From NCBI GenBank assembly GCA_020636315.1, contig JACJYA010000032.1:1-18146 (forward strand): DNA of 18,146 bases. The letters are read 5' to 3'. The position numbers were made by a program, and so were the translations under genes. The notes beneath the pieces were generated by a model, which saw only the letters and a list, made by a program, of their open reading frames with translations, ran no database searches and had not been told where the DNA came from. Origin of the DNA: Lewinellaceae bacterium (lineage in GTDB: Bacteria; Bacteroidota; Bacteroidia; Chitinophagales; Saprospiraceae). Below are positions 6,997 to 15,200 of the stretch, piece after piece (the first letter of the stretch is position 1; each line of letters starts with the position of its first letter).

Positions 6997-7186
6997 CTCC
7001 TTGAGCCCTTCCCCCGCAAAAGGTGACGCCTGCCCTAAGCCTGAAATTCGGGATGACGCATGCCTCTCTGTCCAACCTTAGGCCAATGCCCACGCTTGAT
7101 CATTTATCTGGTACGAATACACATCCCCCCGGCATTTTTCGGCAGAAAACCTTTTTTTTGGAATATCGTCATAAAAATGTTTTCCA
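6997..7186. other. intergenic region with a solo copy of a repeat end
   Basis: This stretch lies between the SDR hairpin and the lipoprotein gene. At 7039-7062 it holds GCCTGAAATTCGGGATGACG followed by CATG, nearly the same as the right end of the palindromic element at 9487-9712. A run of eight T lies at about 7152-7159, before the lipoprotein start. I see no clear promoter box and no supported gene. Confidence 0.55.
7039..7062. repeat. solo end of the palindromic element family
   Basis: GCCTGAAATTCGGGATGACG followed by CATG matches the right end of the element at 9684-9712 except for a missing TAAA and a T-to-G change. It shows that the end sequence occurs at least twice in this window and is likely dispersed in the genome. 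Confidence 0.55.
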
Positions 7187-9208
7187 ATGAGGTTGCTGCT
7201 TTTCTCCTTCTTGCTTTTTCTCCTTACCGGTTGCCGGAATAAGGTGGAAGAAGCGGCCGCCGGGGCCGATATATCCGAAGAGGAACACTCTGGCAATTAC
7301 ATCAGTTTCCCGATAGATTCCTTCCGCCACTATCCCCTGAATACCGAGCCCCACTCCTTCATAAGGATGCTTCGAAGCGAAAAGAACCGCCTGTGGCACT
7401 TCAACCGCCGGAACGTGCTGGAATGGGTAAACCTGGACGCTCCGGATACGGCCCGGTTCATTGAACTGCCGGAGGAAGCGATGCCCCTGCAGGCGAAGTT
7501 GATGAAGCAGCTCAAGGGAGAGGTTTACCGCGAATGGGATGTCGTGGCGGAAGAGGGGCCAGGCGCCGGCCTGTGGATCTGCAATAAAAGCAACGGGCTG
7601 TACCGGTACCTCTCCCGGGACGGCACTTTTCTGCCTTCTTCTGCCCGTTCCTGTGGAAAAATGTATGTCCTGGATCATTATGTGGTGGTGGCGGAAAATC
7701 AGCTCGGGCTGATCCTGATGAATAAAGCAATGCATATCCTCGACACCATTACCGATTTCCCCACCCACGAGATATTCGACGTAAGAGAAACGGAACGGTT
7801 CGGGCTGGTTATCAACAGCCATCAGTATGACCCTGCGAGCGGAACGCTGAAAAAGATCAACCGGATCGGTGAAGTGGATTTGCCGGATGGGTTCAACGAC
7901 TTTCTGGAGCAGGACAGTTTTATCGTCTATTCCCCGGGAAGATTGCGCAACGGCATCAACCTCATTGTGGACGGCAGGCGAAACCACGAGTGTCCTTTTC
8001 GTGTCAGCGCACCCGGGCGTTTTATCGAAGGGCACACCTTTCGAGCCTGTTTTGCCGATAAGCTGGTATGGTGGGACCTGGAGAGCTTATCGGGGGAGTC
8101 GATCCGCCTGGCCCTGCCTATGCCCTTTTCGTGGCATTGGCAAAATGACAGCTCCCGGTTCTGGGTCGCCTCGGCCTCCGGGCTGTTCTCTTTCGATAAA
8201 AATACCGGCCGGGTGCACCAGTACCCCATTTCCGTAAGCACCCGCCTGCACCAGTTCTTTGCCGATGAAGATCACCTCTATTTCCTGTTTGACGGCCGTT
8301 TTTCCATATACAGTAAGGATTATCTCCACGCGCACAGGGCTGAATTTGACATGCCCTGGTACGCCCGCCAAAAAGAGCGGTATGAGGCCGTGATAGACTC
8401 GCTGGGCCTGCGGCAAACTCCATCCTTCTATGCCTATATGAAAAAGGCACGGTGGCTGGAACAGCACTTCAGCGCGTTTCTGGCCATTCATCCATCCCGG
8501 CTGCACGAATACCTGGCGCCCAACATCTGGGAATATGAGCTGTTTCGCAACACCTTTTTTGAGGCGCTGTTGTCACAGGAGGTGGATTCGGCTCTGCTGG
8601 AGAAGAATTACTTTCCCTTTCTTAGGGCCCTGGCCGGTGAGGGTAAGTTCGGGGAAGTGCTGCAGCTGGATTCCATATATCAATCCACCCATAAAGCACT
8701 TCTGGAAGATTACGGCCCGGCCTACAGCTACGGCATTGAAGAGCTCCGCTCTCTGCAGCGGGAGCGCGACAGCCTGCGCGCCGTTTCCGAAACCAGGGAA
8801 GCTTTTCAATTTCGGGAGGCTTTACTGTTCCGCAAGGCCTGCCGCACCGGCTGGCTCGGCGAAAATGTTTGCGACCAGTCTCTTTCCCTGCGCCGGCTGG
8901 AGGAATTCCTCAGAAAGTATCCGGACAGCCCCTTTAGCGCCGCTGCCGCCTTCTATATCACAGATATCAACGCCAGGGACCCGGAAAACGGAATGATCGA
9001 AGCTCCCGGCGGGTATGAGGCCTTTCTGCAGGCTTACCCGGGCTCCAACCAAAAGGCGGCTGCCATGATGGCCCTGCTCGAATACTACAGCGACAATGGC
9101 TGGAGAGAAGAAGGGCTGAAAATGGCCGAACGGATCAAAGCGGAGTTTCCGGAAGTGGCCGGGAGTGCAGTGTATGAACGGTACCTGGAGGCTTTGAATA
9201 TACTCTAA
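7187..9208 (+). CDS. large lipoprotein with a predicted beta-rich N-terminal region and TPR-like C-terminus
   Basis: 673 residues. The N-terminus MRLLLFSFLLFLLTGC is a type II (lipoprotein) signal peptide with lipobox LTGC and Cys16 as the lipidated residue. The next residues, RNKVEE, are polar. Residues of about 45-390 are rich in strands with recurring W/F-G and sensor-like phrases (LWHFNRRNVLEW, GLWICNKSNGLYRYL, FWVASASGLFSFDK), compatible with an irregular beta-propeller of the two-component-propeller or WD type, though I cannot count blades with certainty. Residues of about 420-673 are helical; the end (RRLEEFLRKYPDSPFSAAAA, then YEAFLQAYPGSNQKAAAM) matches the spacing of TPR-like helices in outer-membrane assembly lipoproteins. 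It probably faces the periplasm or the cell surface. It stands alone between two intergenic regions. I do not recognise a named family and assign no function. Confidence 0.75.
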   Translation: MRLLLFSFLLFLLTGCRNKVEEAAAGADISEEEHSGNYISFPIDSFRHYPLNTEPHSFIRMLRSEKNRLWHFNRRNVLEWVNLDAPDTARFIELPEEAMPLQAKLMKQLKGEVYREWDVVAEEGPGAGLWICNKSNGLYRYLSRDGTFLPSSARSCGKMYVLDHYVVVAENQLGLILMNKAMHILDTITDFPTHEIFDVRETERFGLVINSHQYDPASGTLKKINRIGEVDLPDGFNDFLEQDSFIVYSPGRLRNGINLIVDGRRNHECPFRVSAPGRFIEGHTFRACFADKLVWWDLESLSGESIRLALPMPFSWHWQNDSSRFWVASASGLFSFDKNTGRVHQYPISVSTRLHQFFADEDHLYFLFDGRFSIYSKDYLHAHRAEFDMPWYARQKERYEAVIDSLGLRQTPSFYAYMKKARWLEQHFSAFLAIHPSRLHEYLAPNIWEYELFRNTFFEALLSQEVDSALLEKNYFPFLRALAGEGKFGEVLQLDSIYQSTHKALLEDYGPAYSYGIEELRSLQRERDSLRAVSETREAFQFREALLFRKACRTGWLGENVCDQSLSLRRLEEFLRKYPDSPFSAAAAFYITDINARDPENGMIEAPGGYEAFLQAYPGSNQKAAAMMALLEYYSDNGWREEGLKMAERIKAEFPEVAGSAVYERYLEALNIL

Positions 9209-9224
9209 ACTCGACTTTAGCATT

Positions 9225-9470
9225 TTGGAAGAGCCCAATGGCATCCTGGTAGTTGGACGGCGCACGGTATGCAGAGCTCTTCGAGCGGTTGGCCTACAGT
9301 TGGAAAAACGTTTCCATCAGTACTACCGGGTACTAAGCCTGTCCAGGTGGAGCCCATATAAAGGCGCCCAGATCCTGTTGAAGTTATTCTGGATCACTTT
9401 GATCACTTTGTGGGCGCCACGGAACAGCTTCCCAGCGCTATTACCAGCAAAAGGCCAGATTCAAACCTAA
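9225..9470 (+). pseudogene. transposase fragment (DDE type, IS701-like), relic
   Basis: The plus-strand frame from 9225 to 9470 encodes about 81 residues from a TTG. Its core, GRRTVCRALRAVGLQLEKRF, then HQYYRVLSLSRWSPYKGAQI and LLKLFW, has the pattern seen near the start of DDE transposases that read GKRTV..ALR..GL.....F..YHRVLNRA.WS....ARILL. There is no proper ATG start, no DDE catalytic region downstream, and the frame ends after an unrelated tail, so only an N-terminal piece remains. The family label comes from memory of the pattern, not a search. No flanking inverted repeats of an intact insertion sequence were found. Confidence 0.5.
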
Positions 9471-9486
9471 AAGGCCTGCGCAATAG

Positions 9487-9712
9487 CATGAGTCATCCCA
9501 AATTTCAAAATGATATCCTCTGGGACATTATTTCAGGCCTTCAGCCTGAGTTATCTGTTTCTTTCAGGCTTGGGGCGGTGCCCCAAGCTGCAATTTGTCA
9601 GGCTTTCAGCCTGAAAGGCTGTTACATTGATGCCCCGGGCCTCGCCCGGGGAAAATAATTCCAGCCCAAATGTCAGGCTGAAGGCCTGAAATAAAATTCG
9701 GGATGACTCATG
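9487..9712. repeat. 226-base palindromic (MITE/REP-like) element
   Basis: The outer ends are inverted repeats of 19 bases with one difference: 9487-9505 (CATGAGTCATCCCAAATTT) and the complement of 9694-9712. Just inside, a 22-base perfect inverted repeat lies at 9528-9549 and 9673-9694 (TTATTTCAGGCCTTCAGCCT, then GA). The middle carries three more stems: GCTTGGGGC/GCCCCAAGC around a GGT loop (9568-9588), TCAGGCT/AGCCTGA (about 9599-9615), and CCCCGGGC/GCCCGGGG around a CTC loop (9633-9651). It has no credible coding sequence. Such modular structure fits a non-autonomous mobile or REP-type repeat. Confidence 0.75.
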
Positions 9713-9768
9713 TTACTGGCAGATGGGGCAATGGCGGACTGTGGATGGCTGGCCACCATTCCCACCTC

Positions 9769-12099
9769 TTATTTTTTCAGTATCCTCCCGGCCTGTTGGC
9801 CATTTTCGTCCTGTATCCGTATGATATAAAAACCAGACGGCAGATCTTGAAGCATAACTTCAACGCTTTCCTGCCGATGTCCTACTACCTTGTTCAACAC
9901 CGTTCTGCCCCGGCTATCCAGCACCGATACCGAACTGATCAAAAAGCCTCCCGGATTGTGAACCGTCACTGAACTTACTACCGGGTTGGGAAACACCTGG
10001 TATCGTGCTTCCGGATTCACCCGGGCGGGTTCCGTACTCGTCATAATTTCCTCAAAATCTCCCTGCCAGCGATAAACTCCAACCTCATGATCACGGAGGA
10101 TGGGGCCACCGCCAAAGCCTACGTCTCTGGACAGGAACTGCAAGGTGTGCATGGTGGGCGGAGCTTCCACAATGAACCATTCCTGCCCGAAATTAGGGGT
10201 GTAAACCATTTTGGGTGAAGGAAACATAGTGCTGTGCGCTACGTAAGCCCCGGGGCTGCCGGGGATATGCTCGATGGAAACCGCCAGAGGTGTTTCCGGA
10301 ATATCGACTTCCGCCCAGGTAGCGCCGCCGTCTTCCGTAACGTAGGCGCGGCTGCGCAGCATGTTGAAAAAATTATCACTGGTGAGCATACCATGCTGAG
10401 CGTCTTCGAAGGCCAGGGAATAACTGGAAGAAGGAAAGGACTCGGTGGCCGTCCAGGTAACGCCGCGGTCGGTAGAGCGAAGGACCTGAATGTCCGCAGG
10501 GATCCAGATGGTGTCTCCGACGGCGTCGTACATGTTGTTGCCGGAGGGAGAATAGCCGGCCAGCCAGCTGCCTGGCTCCGGCAGGTTGGGGCTGTCCACC
10601 ATTTCCCAGGTGGCGCCGCCGTCGGCAGTGCGGTAGATCACCAAATAGGAGTCGGACCAGTTATTGCCCCAGCACAGGCCTGTGTTCTGATCAAAAAAAT
10701 GTATCCCTATGCCTTCTTCTATGATATTGTCCATGAAATCCAGTTTCAGCTCCCAGCTCTGGCCACCGTCTGTGGTATGATAGACAGCGGCCTGGCCGTC
10801 GAAAAAAGCACCCATACCCTGGGTTCCCATTACCCAGGCCTCGCGGCCATTTCTGGCAAAGATGCTGGCTCTGTAAAAGGACCTTTCAGGATCGATCGTG
10901 GCCGTTACCCATTCATTCCCGCCGTCGGTGGTCCGCATTATTTCCAATGGCGCCTGCGGAGCAGTCAAAGCCACAGTAGGAAGTGCCCAGATCGTATCCT
11001 CGCTCACTGCAGCAATGGAAAAAATGCCCAGCTGGGTAGTATCTGCTTCTCCGCGCCCCACACTTTGCCAATTGCTGTATGCAGGCATTTCTGCCGGGTC
11101 ATCTTTATTCCACACATAGAAATCATCAAAAAAAGGGTCATAGAGCGTATAGTCAGAATAGTTTCTCCCGCCTCCTACATAAGCTTTACCATTATGGACA
11201 CCGGAATAGGCCAATATCCTTCCCTGCTGAGAACCGGGCATATTGGAGATGTGCGCCCATGCGTCAACTGCCGGGTCGTATTCCCAGACTTTGGTCCGGT
11301 AATTTTCATCATACAAAGAGCGGGCGCCCTCCCCTACATATCCCCTGCCCTCCAGGGAAAAGGAAAAACAACCAAGGCCCCAGCCCTCCGGAAAGCGAGC
11401 AACTTCGGCCCAGCTGTCGGTCACCGGGTCATACCGGTAAGTGTCGCTGAATAAGAGGCCGCTTTCTCGCTCCCGGCTGCCTCCCCCCACGTAAGCTTTC
11501 CCATCGATCACAAAAGAAAAAGCCCTCCAGCGGCCTTCTCCGGGAAAATCGCTCCGCTCTGTCCAGCTTCCCGTAGCAGGGTCGTATTCCAGAAGGTAGG
11601 TGTGATAAACCGTATTATCCGGCTGGTCTGAACCTATACCCCCCAGCGTGACGTACCCCTTGTCATTTATGGTAAAAGCAACGGGGAAGGATTGAACACC
11701 GCCTGGAAATGGGGGCAGTTCTTCCCAGGTATCCGTGGCAGGATGGTATTTCCAGAAAAAATCGACATAGTCCGAACCGTCGTGCCCGGTAACGATGTAA
11801 GCGGTGTCTCCAATGACAAAACTGGCGGCATTCCGGAAAGGGGTGCCCGGGAAATTCCCATGTTCCTGCCAGGTGTCGGTAGCAAAATCATAAGACCAGA
11901 CATCCTTTTCATTGATCGAGATATCGGAATATCCCCGGTGGCTGCGGCCCAGGCCGACGTAAAGTTTATCGCCAAAAGTGAAGTGAAAAGCCCGTTCTCT
12001 GGGGCCGGGCGGAAGGGGCGTGAGGGGGTCCCATTTCCCCTGGGCGTGGGCCATGGTAATAGTAGATAGAACAAGGACAAGAGTGAAAAATTGTTTCAT
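9769..12099 (-). CDS. secreted kelch / BNR-repeat protein with type IX sorting domain
   Basis: 776 residues from the ATG at 12099; an in-frame ATG at 12135 would put 12 residues before the signal peptide, so I reject it. MKQFFTLVLVLSTITMAHAQ is a Sec signal peptide. Residues of about 21-340 are kelch-type repeats, each with a strand, a Gly-rich turn and a D.W ending (WSYDFATDTW, WKYHPATDTWEELPPFPGG, YRYDPVTDSWAEV, WEYDPAVDAW). Residues of about 385-650 hold BNR/YCF48-like repeats with the signature T.DGG..W (TTDGGNEW, TTDGGQSW, TADGGATW, STDRGVTW, TEDGGATW). Residues of about 700-776 (YQVFPNPVVSSVTV, VLDSRGRTVL, LPSGFYIIRI, ending in KK) are a type A T9SS C-terminal domain. The protein therefore should cross the outer membrane and be attached or released at the surface. 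Ligand or enzymatic activity is unknown. It follows the hybrid regulator on the same strand. Confidence 0.92.
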   Translation of the reverse strand: MKQFFTLVLVLSTITMAHAQGKWDPLTPLPPGPRERAFHFTFGDKLYVGLGRSHRGYSDISINEKDVWSYDFATDTWQEHGNFPGTPFRNAASFVIGDTAYIVTGHDGSDYVDFFWKYHPATDTWEELPPFPGGVQSFPVAFTINDKGYVTLGGIGSDQPDNTVYHTYLLEYDPATGSWTERSDFPGEGRWRAFSFVIDGKAYVGGGSRERESGLLFSDTYRYDPVTDSWAEVARFPEGWGLGCFSFSLEGRGYVGEGARSLYDENYRTKVWEYDPAVDAWAHISNMPGSQQGRILAYSGVHNGKAYVGGGRNYSDYTLYDPFFDDFYVWNKDDPAEMPAYSNWQSVGRGEADTTQLGIFSIAAVSEDTIWALPTVALTAPQAPLEIMRTTDGGNEWVTATIDPERSFYRASIFARNGREAWVMGTQGMGAFFDGQAAVYHTTDGGQSWELKLDFMDNIIEEGIGIHFFDQNTGLCWGNNWSDSYLVIYRTADGGATWEMVDSPNLPEPGSWLAGYSPSGNNMYDAVGDTIWIPADIQVLRSTDRGVTWTATESFPSSSYSLAFEDAQHGMLTSDNFFNMLRSRAYVTEDGGATWAEVDIPETPLAVSIEHIPGSPGAYVAHSTMFPSPKMVYTPNFGQEWFIVEAPPTMHTLQFLSRDVGFGGGPILRDHEVGVYRWQGDFEEIMTSTEPARVNPEARYQVFPNPVVSSVTVHNPGGFLISSVSVLDSRGRTVLNKVVGHRQESVEVMLQDLPSGFYIIRIQDENGQQAGRILKK

Positions 12100-12191
12100 T
12101 TTTGGAAGTTTTAGGTTAAACAGGGTGGTTGTCAATGGATCCTTTGAACATGGTGAGTAATTTGGAATGTTCTCTGTGGCGGGATTTGCAC

Positions 12192-12229
12192 GATTCTTTC
12201 AAATGTTGGCAGGATTCTTCCAAATTGGG
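12192..12229. promoter_or_regulatory. pair of 21-base-spaced direct repeats, candidate AraC-type binding site
   Basis: GATTCTTTCAAATGTTGG (12192-12209) and GATTCTTCCAAATTGGG (12213-12229) are imperfect direct repeats whose starts are 21 bases apart, two helical turns, the arrangement bound by AraC at I1-I2. A third half-site in reverse, AATTTGGAA (12159-12167), forms a perfect 9-base inverted repeat with TTCCAAATT (12218-12226). The sites are about 60-130 bases upstream of the kelch start and next to a gene for an AraC-HTH regulator. Binding is an inference. Confidence 0.45.
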
Positions 12230-12242
12230 AAAAGGAGGTTGG

Positions 12243-12279
12243 GGTTGAGGTTGAGGCTGAGGCCTTCTCAACCTGAACC
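12243..12279 (-). terminator. hairpin just after the hybrid regulator gene
   Basis: AGGTTGAG (12248-12255) pairs with CTCAACCT (12267-12274) around an 11-base loop, and GGTT/AACC extends the stem past one mismatch. It lies about 13 bases beyond the regulator's stop in its direction of reading. Only a short pyrimidine-rich stretch (CCTCCTTTTCCC) follows, so termination may be weak. Confidence 0.4.
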
Positions 12280-12291
12280 TAAGCCTAAACT

Positions 12292-15200
12292 TTATTTCCT
12301 CTGATCTCTGAAGGCCGTAGGCGAACAACCCATCACTTTCCTGAACTCCCGGCTGAAGTAGGAACTGGAGGTGAAGCCTACATCCAGGGCAATGCTGGTA
12401 ATGGTTCGTTCGGGCTCATCTGCTAACATACGGGCGGCCCGGTGCATACGGATATGCCTGATGTACTCGTTTACCGTTTTGCCGGTGGCGGCCTTCACTT
12501 TGCGCAGGCAGGTCGAATAGGCCATATATAATTCCCGGCTCAGCATTTCCGCTGAAAAGGAAGGGTCGCTGAGGTGATCTTCGACTGTTGATACCAATTG
12601 ACGGAAAAATGTCTGGTCTCTGATGTTGAGTGGTTCATCAGGGGATGGGGAGGAAGCGCTCCGGCTGATGAAGCCGCCGGAGGTGTAAAACTGCCGCAGG
12701 CGCTCCCTGTTTTCTAACAGCTTTTTAAGGAGTAACTGCAATTCTCTTTCTTCAAAGGGTTTGGCAAGATAGGCATCAGCGCCATATTCCAGGCCTTCCA
12801 TGCGGGAGTCGAAGTCGGCCTTGGCGGTGAGCAGGATGATGGGGATATGGCTGGTGTTGACATCCGCTTTCAATTGTTGGCAGACTTCGTAACCATCCAT
12901 TTCCGGCATCATCACATCGCTGAGGATGAGATGGGGCATTCTCTGTTGCGCTATTTCGAGGCCGGTTTTACCGTTTGGAGCCGTCAGTATATAATAATCG
13001 CGGTTGAGGATGGTAGTGAGGTAATGGGTAACGTCAGGATTATCCTCAATGATGAGTAAGGTTTCTTTCGGTGTTTTCGATGTTGCGGATGTGGAAAGCA
13101 GCGATGCCTCGGTGGTAATCGGAACCGTTGATTCCATTGATGGCGTTACCATATCATCTGCAGGCCCGGCAAATGGGCCAATCGAGTGAATAGCTGAAAC
13201 CTCCGCATCGTTTGTGGCCGGCAATAAGACTATAAATTTCGCTCCTTTTCCCGATTCACTTTTTACATCAATCTGTCCGCCCAGCAATTTCACCAGTTCC
13301 CTGGTTAACGCCAGTCCGATACCTGTCCCTTCGCCGGAACGAGTAGAGGAATCGTCCACCTGATAGAATCGGTTAAAGACATTGGGGAGTTCATCTTTTG
13401 GGATGCCAACACCGGAGTCCGAGACAACAATAGAGAGATAGGTTCCAGCCTTCAGTTGGGTGTTGTTGGTTGGCCGTGGTTGGATGGCCAAACCAGCGCC
13501 CGGCAACACGCAACGGCCTATTTCCACTCTAACCCACCCTCCCTGAGGTGTAAACTTGACGGCATTCGACAAAAGGTTGCCTACTATCTGCCGCAGTTTT
13601 TCAGCATCGAAATCCATGATAAGGCCGTCCACAGATGAATCGAATTGCAGGGAAATATTTTTTTCTTCTGCCAGGGAATGGAAGGACTCAAGCAGGTATT
13701 TAATAAAAGTGATGACATCGGCTTTCACGTTGTTTACCGGTAAATTACCACTTTCCAGGCGGGCGAGGCTGAGCATCTGGTTGACCAGGCTAAGCAGCTG
13801 CCGGGCGTTGCGCTGAACCCGTTTCAGGTCGTTTCTGGCCGTAAAATCCACCCTGCTCTCCAGGTGGCCGAGGATGCCGGTGATAATGGTGAGCGGAGTG
13901 CGGAACTCATGGGTGATGTTGGTATAAAGCCGGGTTTTAGTGGCGTCGAGCTCCTTTAGCTGCCTGGCTTCTGCCCTGGCCAGTTGCCGCCGCAACTCGT
14001 AGCGGCGTATGAACAAAAGTAAACTGGCAAAGGCCAGTAGGTATAGAAAATAGGCCAGCCAGGTACGGTACCAGGGGGGGAGGATGGTTAGGCCTACACT
14101 CAACTCATCTTCTTCATTTGTCCAAAAACCATCGGCATTCGCGGCCCGGACTTTAAAAGTGTACTTGCCGGGAGAAAGGTTGGTATAGGTAGCCTGGCGA
14201 ACATCATGGCCGGTTTCCACCCAGTTTTTTTCAAACCCCTCCAGTTTATAGCGGTATCGGCAACGTTCGGAATGGGGAGAATGAAGCGTGGTGAATTGGA
14301 AGGCGATCACATTATCTATAAAGGGAATGGTGATTTCTTTAACCAATTCGAAAGCCTGGCCGAGGGGCTGCTGCTTATCGAATACCTTGAAATTGGTAAG
14401 ATATACTTTCGGGCGTACTGTATCTACTTTAAACTCAATTTCATTTGGGTAAAAGGAATAGATGCCATTCCTGCCGCCGAAGGTAATTCTCCCATCCTTT
14501 CCCAAAGCAGCACTCGAGTAGTTGAAATTTTCGATTCCATTGCGGGCATCATAGCACTGAAAACCAACCCCATCGTATTTGCAAATTTTATAGGATCCTG
14601 CAATCCAGATATTTCCTTCCAGGTCCGGCGTTATGCTTTGGATGTTTTTGCCCGGCAAGCCATCTTTCTCCGTTAAATGGGTATAGGTATTATTCGTAGC
14701 ATCAATAATGATCAGTCCATTGTTTGTACCCACCCAGACCTTATTTCCAGGTACTGACCGGACATGGCGGGTACTGCTGAAGGCAAATGAACTGGGATGG
14801 CCGGGCCGGCCGGGTTCCGCGACAAATTTTTCCTTTTTTATATCGAAATAGCCCATTAGGTTGCTCCCCTTTGACCTCAACCTGCACCATATATTGCCAT
14901 CATCCGACTGGTCAATTGCATCTATTTCATCTCCGTCTAGCCAGGGCAGGCTCAGTTTTGGGGCAAACCATTTTCGACTGAAAGTGGAACGGTTTACCCG
15001 GCACAATCCGAATCGGGAAGAAAACCAGAGGTGCCGGCTGTCTTTTTTATCGGCTATGATATCGAGGGGGTCTGCCGTCCGCAAAGAATCGCCAAGGCTA
15101 ATGTGGCTATAACGCTTCTGTCCTTTTTCAAACTTATACAAACCGTTGGTTAGGGTGATCACCCAAACATTCCCATCTTCATCCACGCAAAAATGCTTGA

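Larger units (their letters stand above)
9209..9768. other. 560-base gene-free region with mobile-element remains
   Basis: Between the lipoprotein and the kelch gene I find no intact gene. The left part (about 9225-9470) reads as a fragment of a transposase; the right part (9487-9712) is a non-coding palindromic element. A short inverted repeat, GGCGCCCA (from about 9363) and TGGGCGCC (from about 9409), lies inside the transposase-like part. This stretch reads as a landing site for mobile or repetitive DNA. Confidence 0.65.
12136..12291. promoter_or_regulatory. regulator-target intergenic region
   Basis: This stretch lies after the hybrid regulator stop and before the secreted kelch gene, both read leftward. 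It contains a hairpin (12243-12279) near the regulator stop and, closer to the kelch gene, two direct repeats and an inverted half-site. It is the natural place for the kelch promoter. I could not find an exact TAnnTTTG box on the minus strand. Confidence 0.5.

Noticed and set aside
9487..9712. CRISPR array
   Set aside because: The repeats are inverted palindromic stems of differing sequence, not regular direct repeats with unique spacers, and no cas gene is present.
10234..11454. Open plus-strand frame of 406 codons opposite the kelch/BNR gene
   Set aside because: Shadow of a gene with signal peptide, repeats and sorting domain; the antisense translation has no features of a protein family.
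12116..12328. 70-codon minus-strand frame with a PQPQPQP stretch
   Set aside because: It lies in the regulator-kelch gap, its repeats come from the GGTTGAGG-type low-complexity DNA of a hairpin, and it overlaps the regulator's 3' end.
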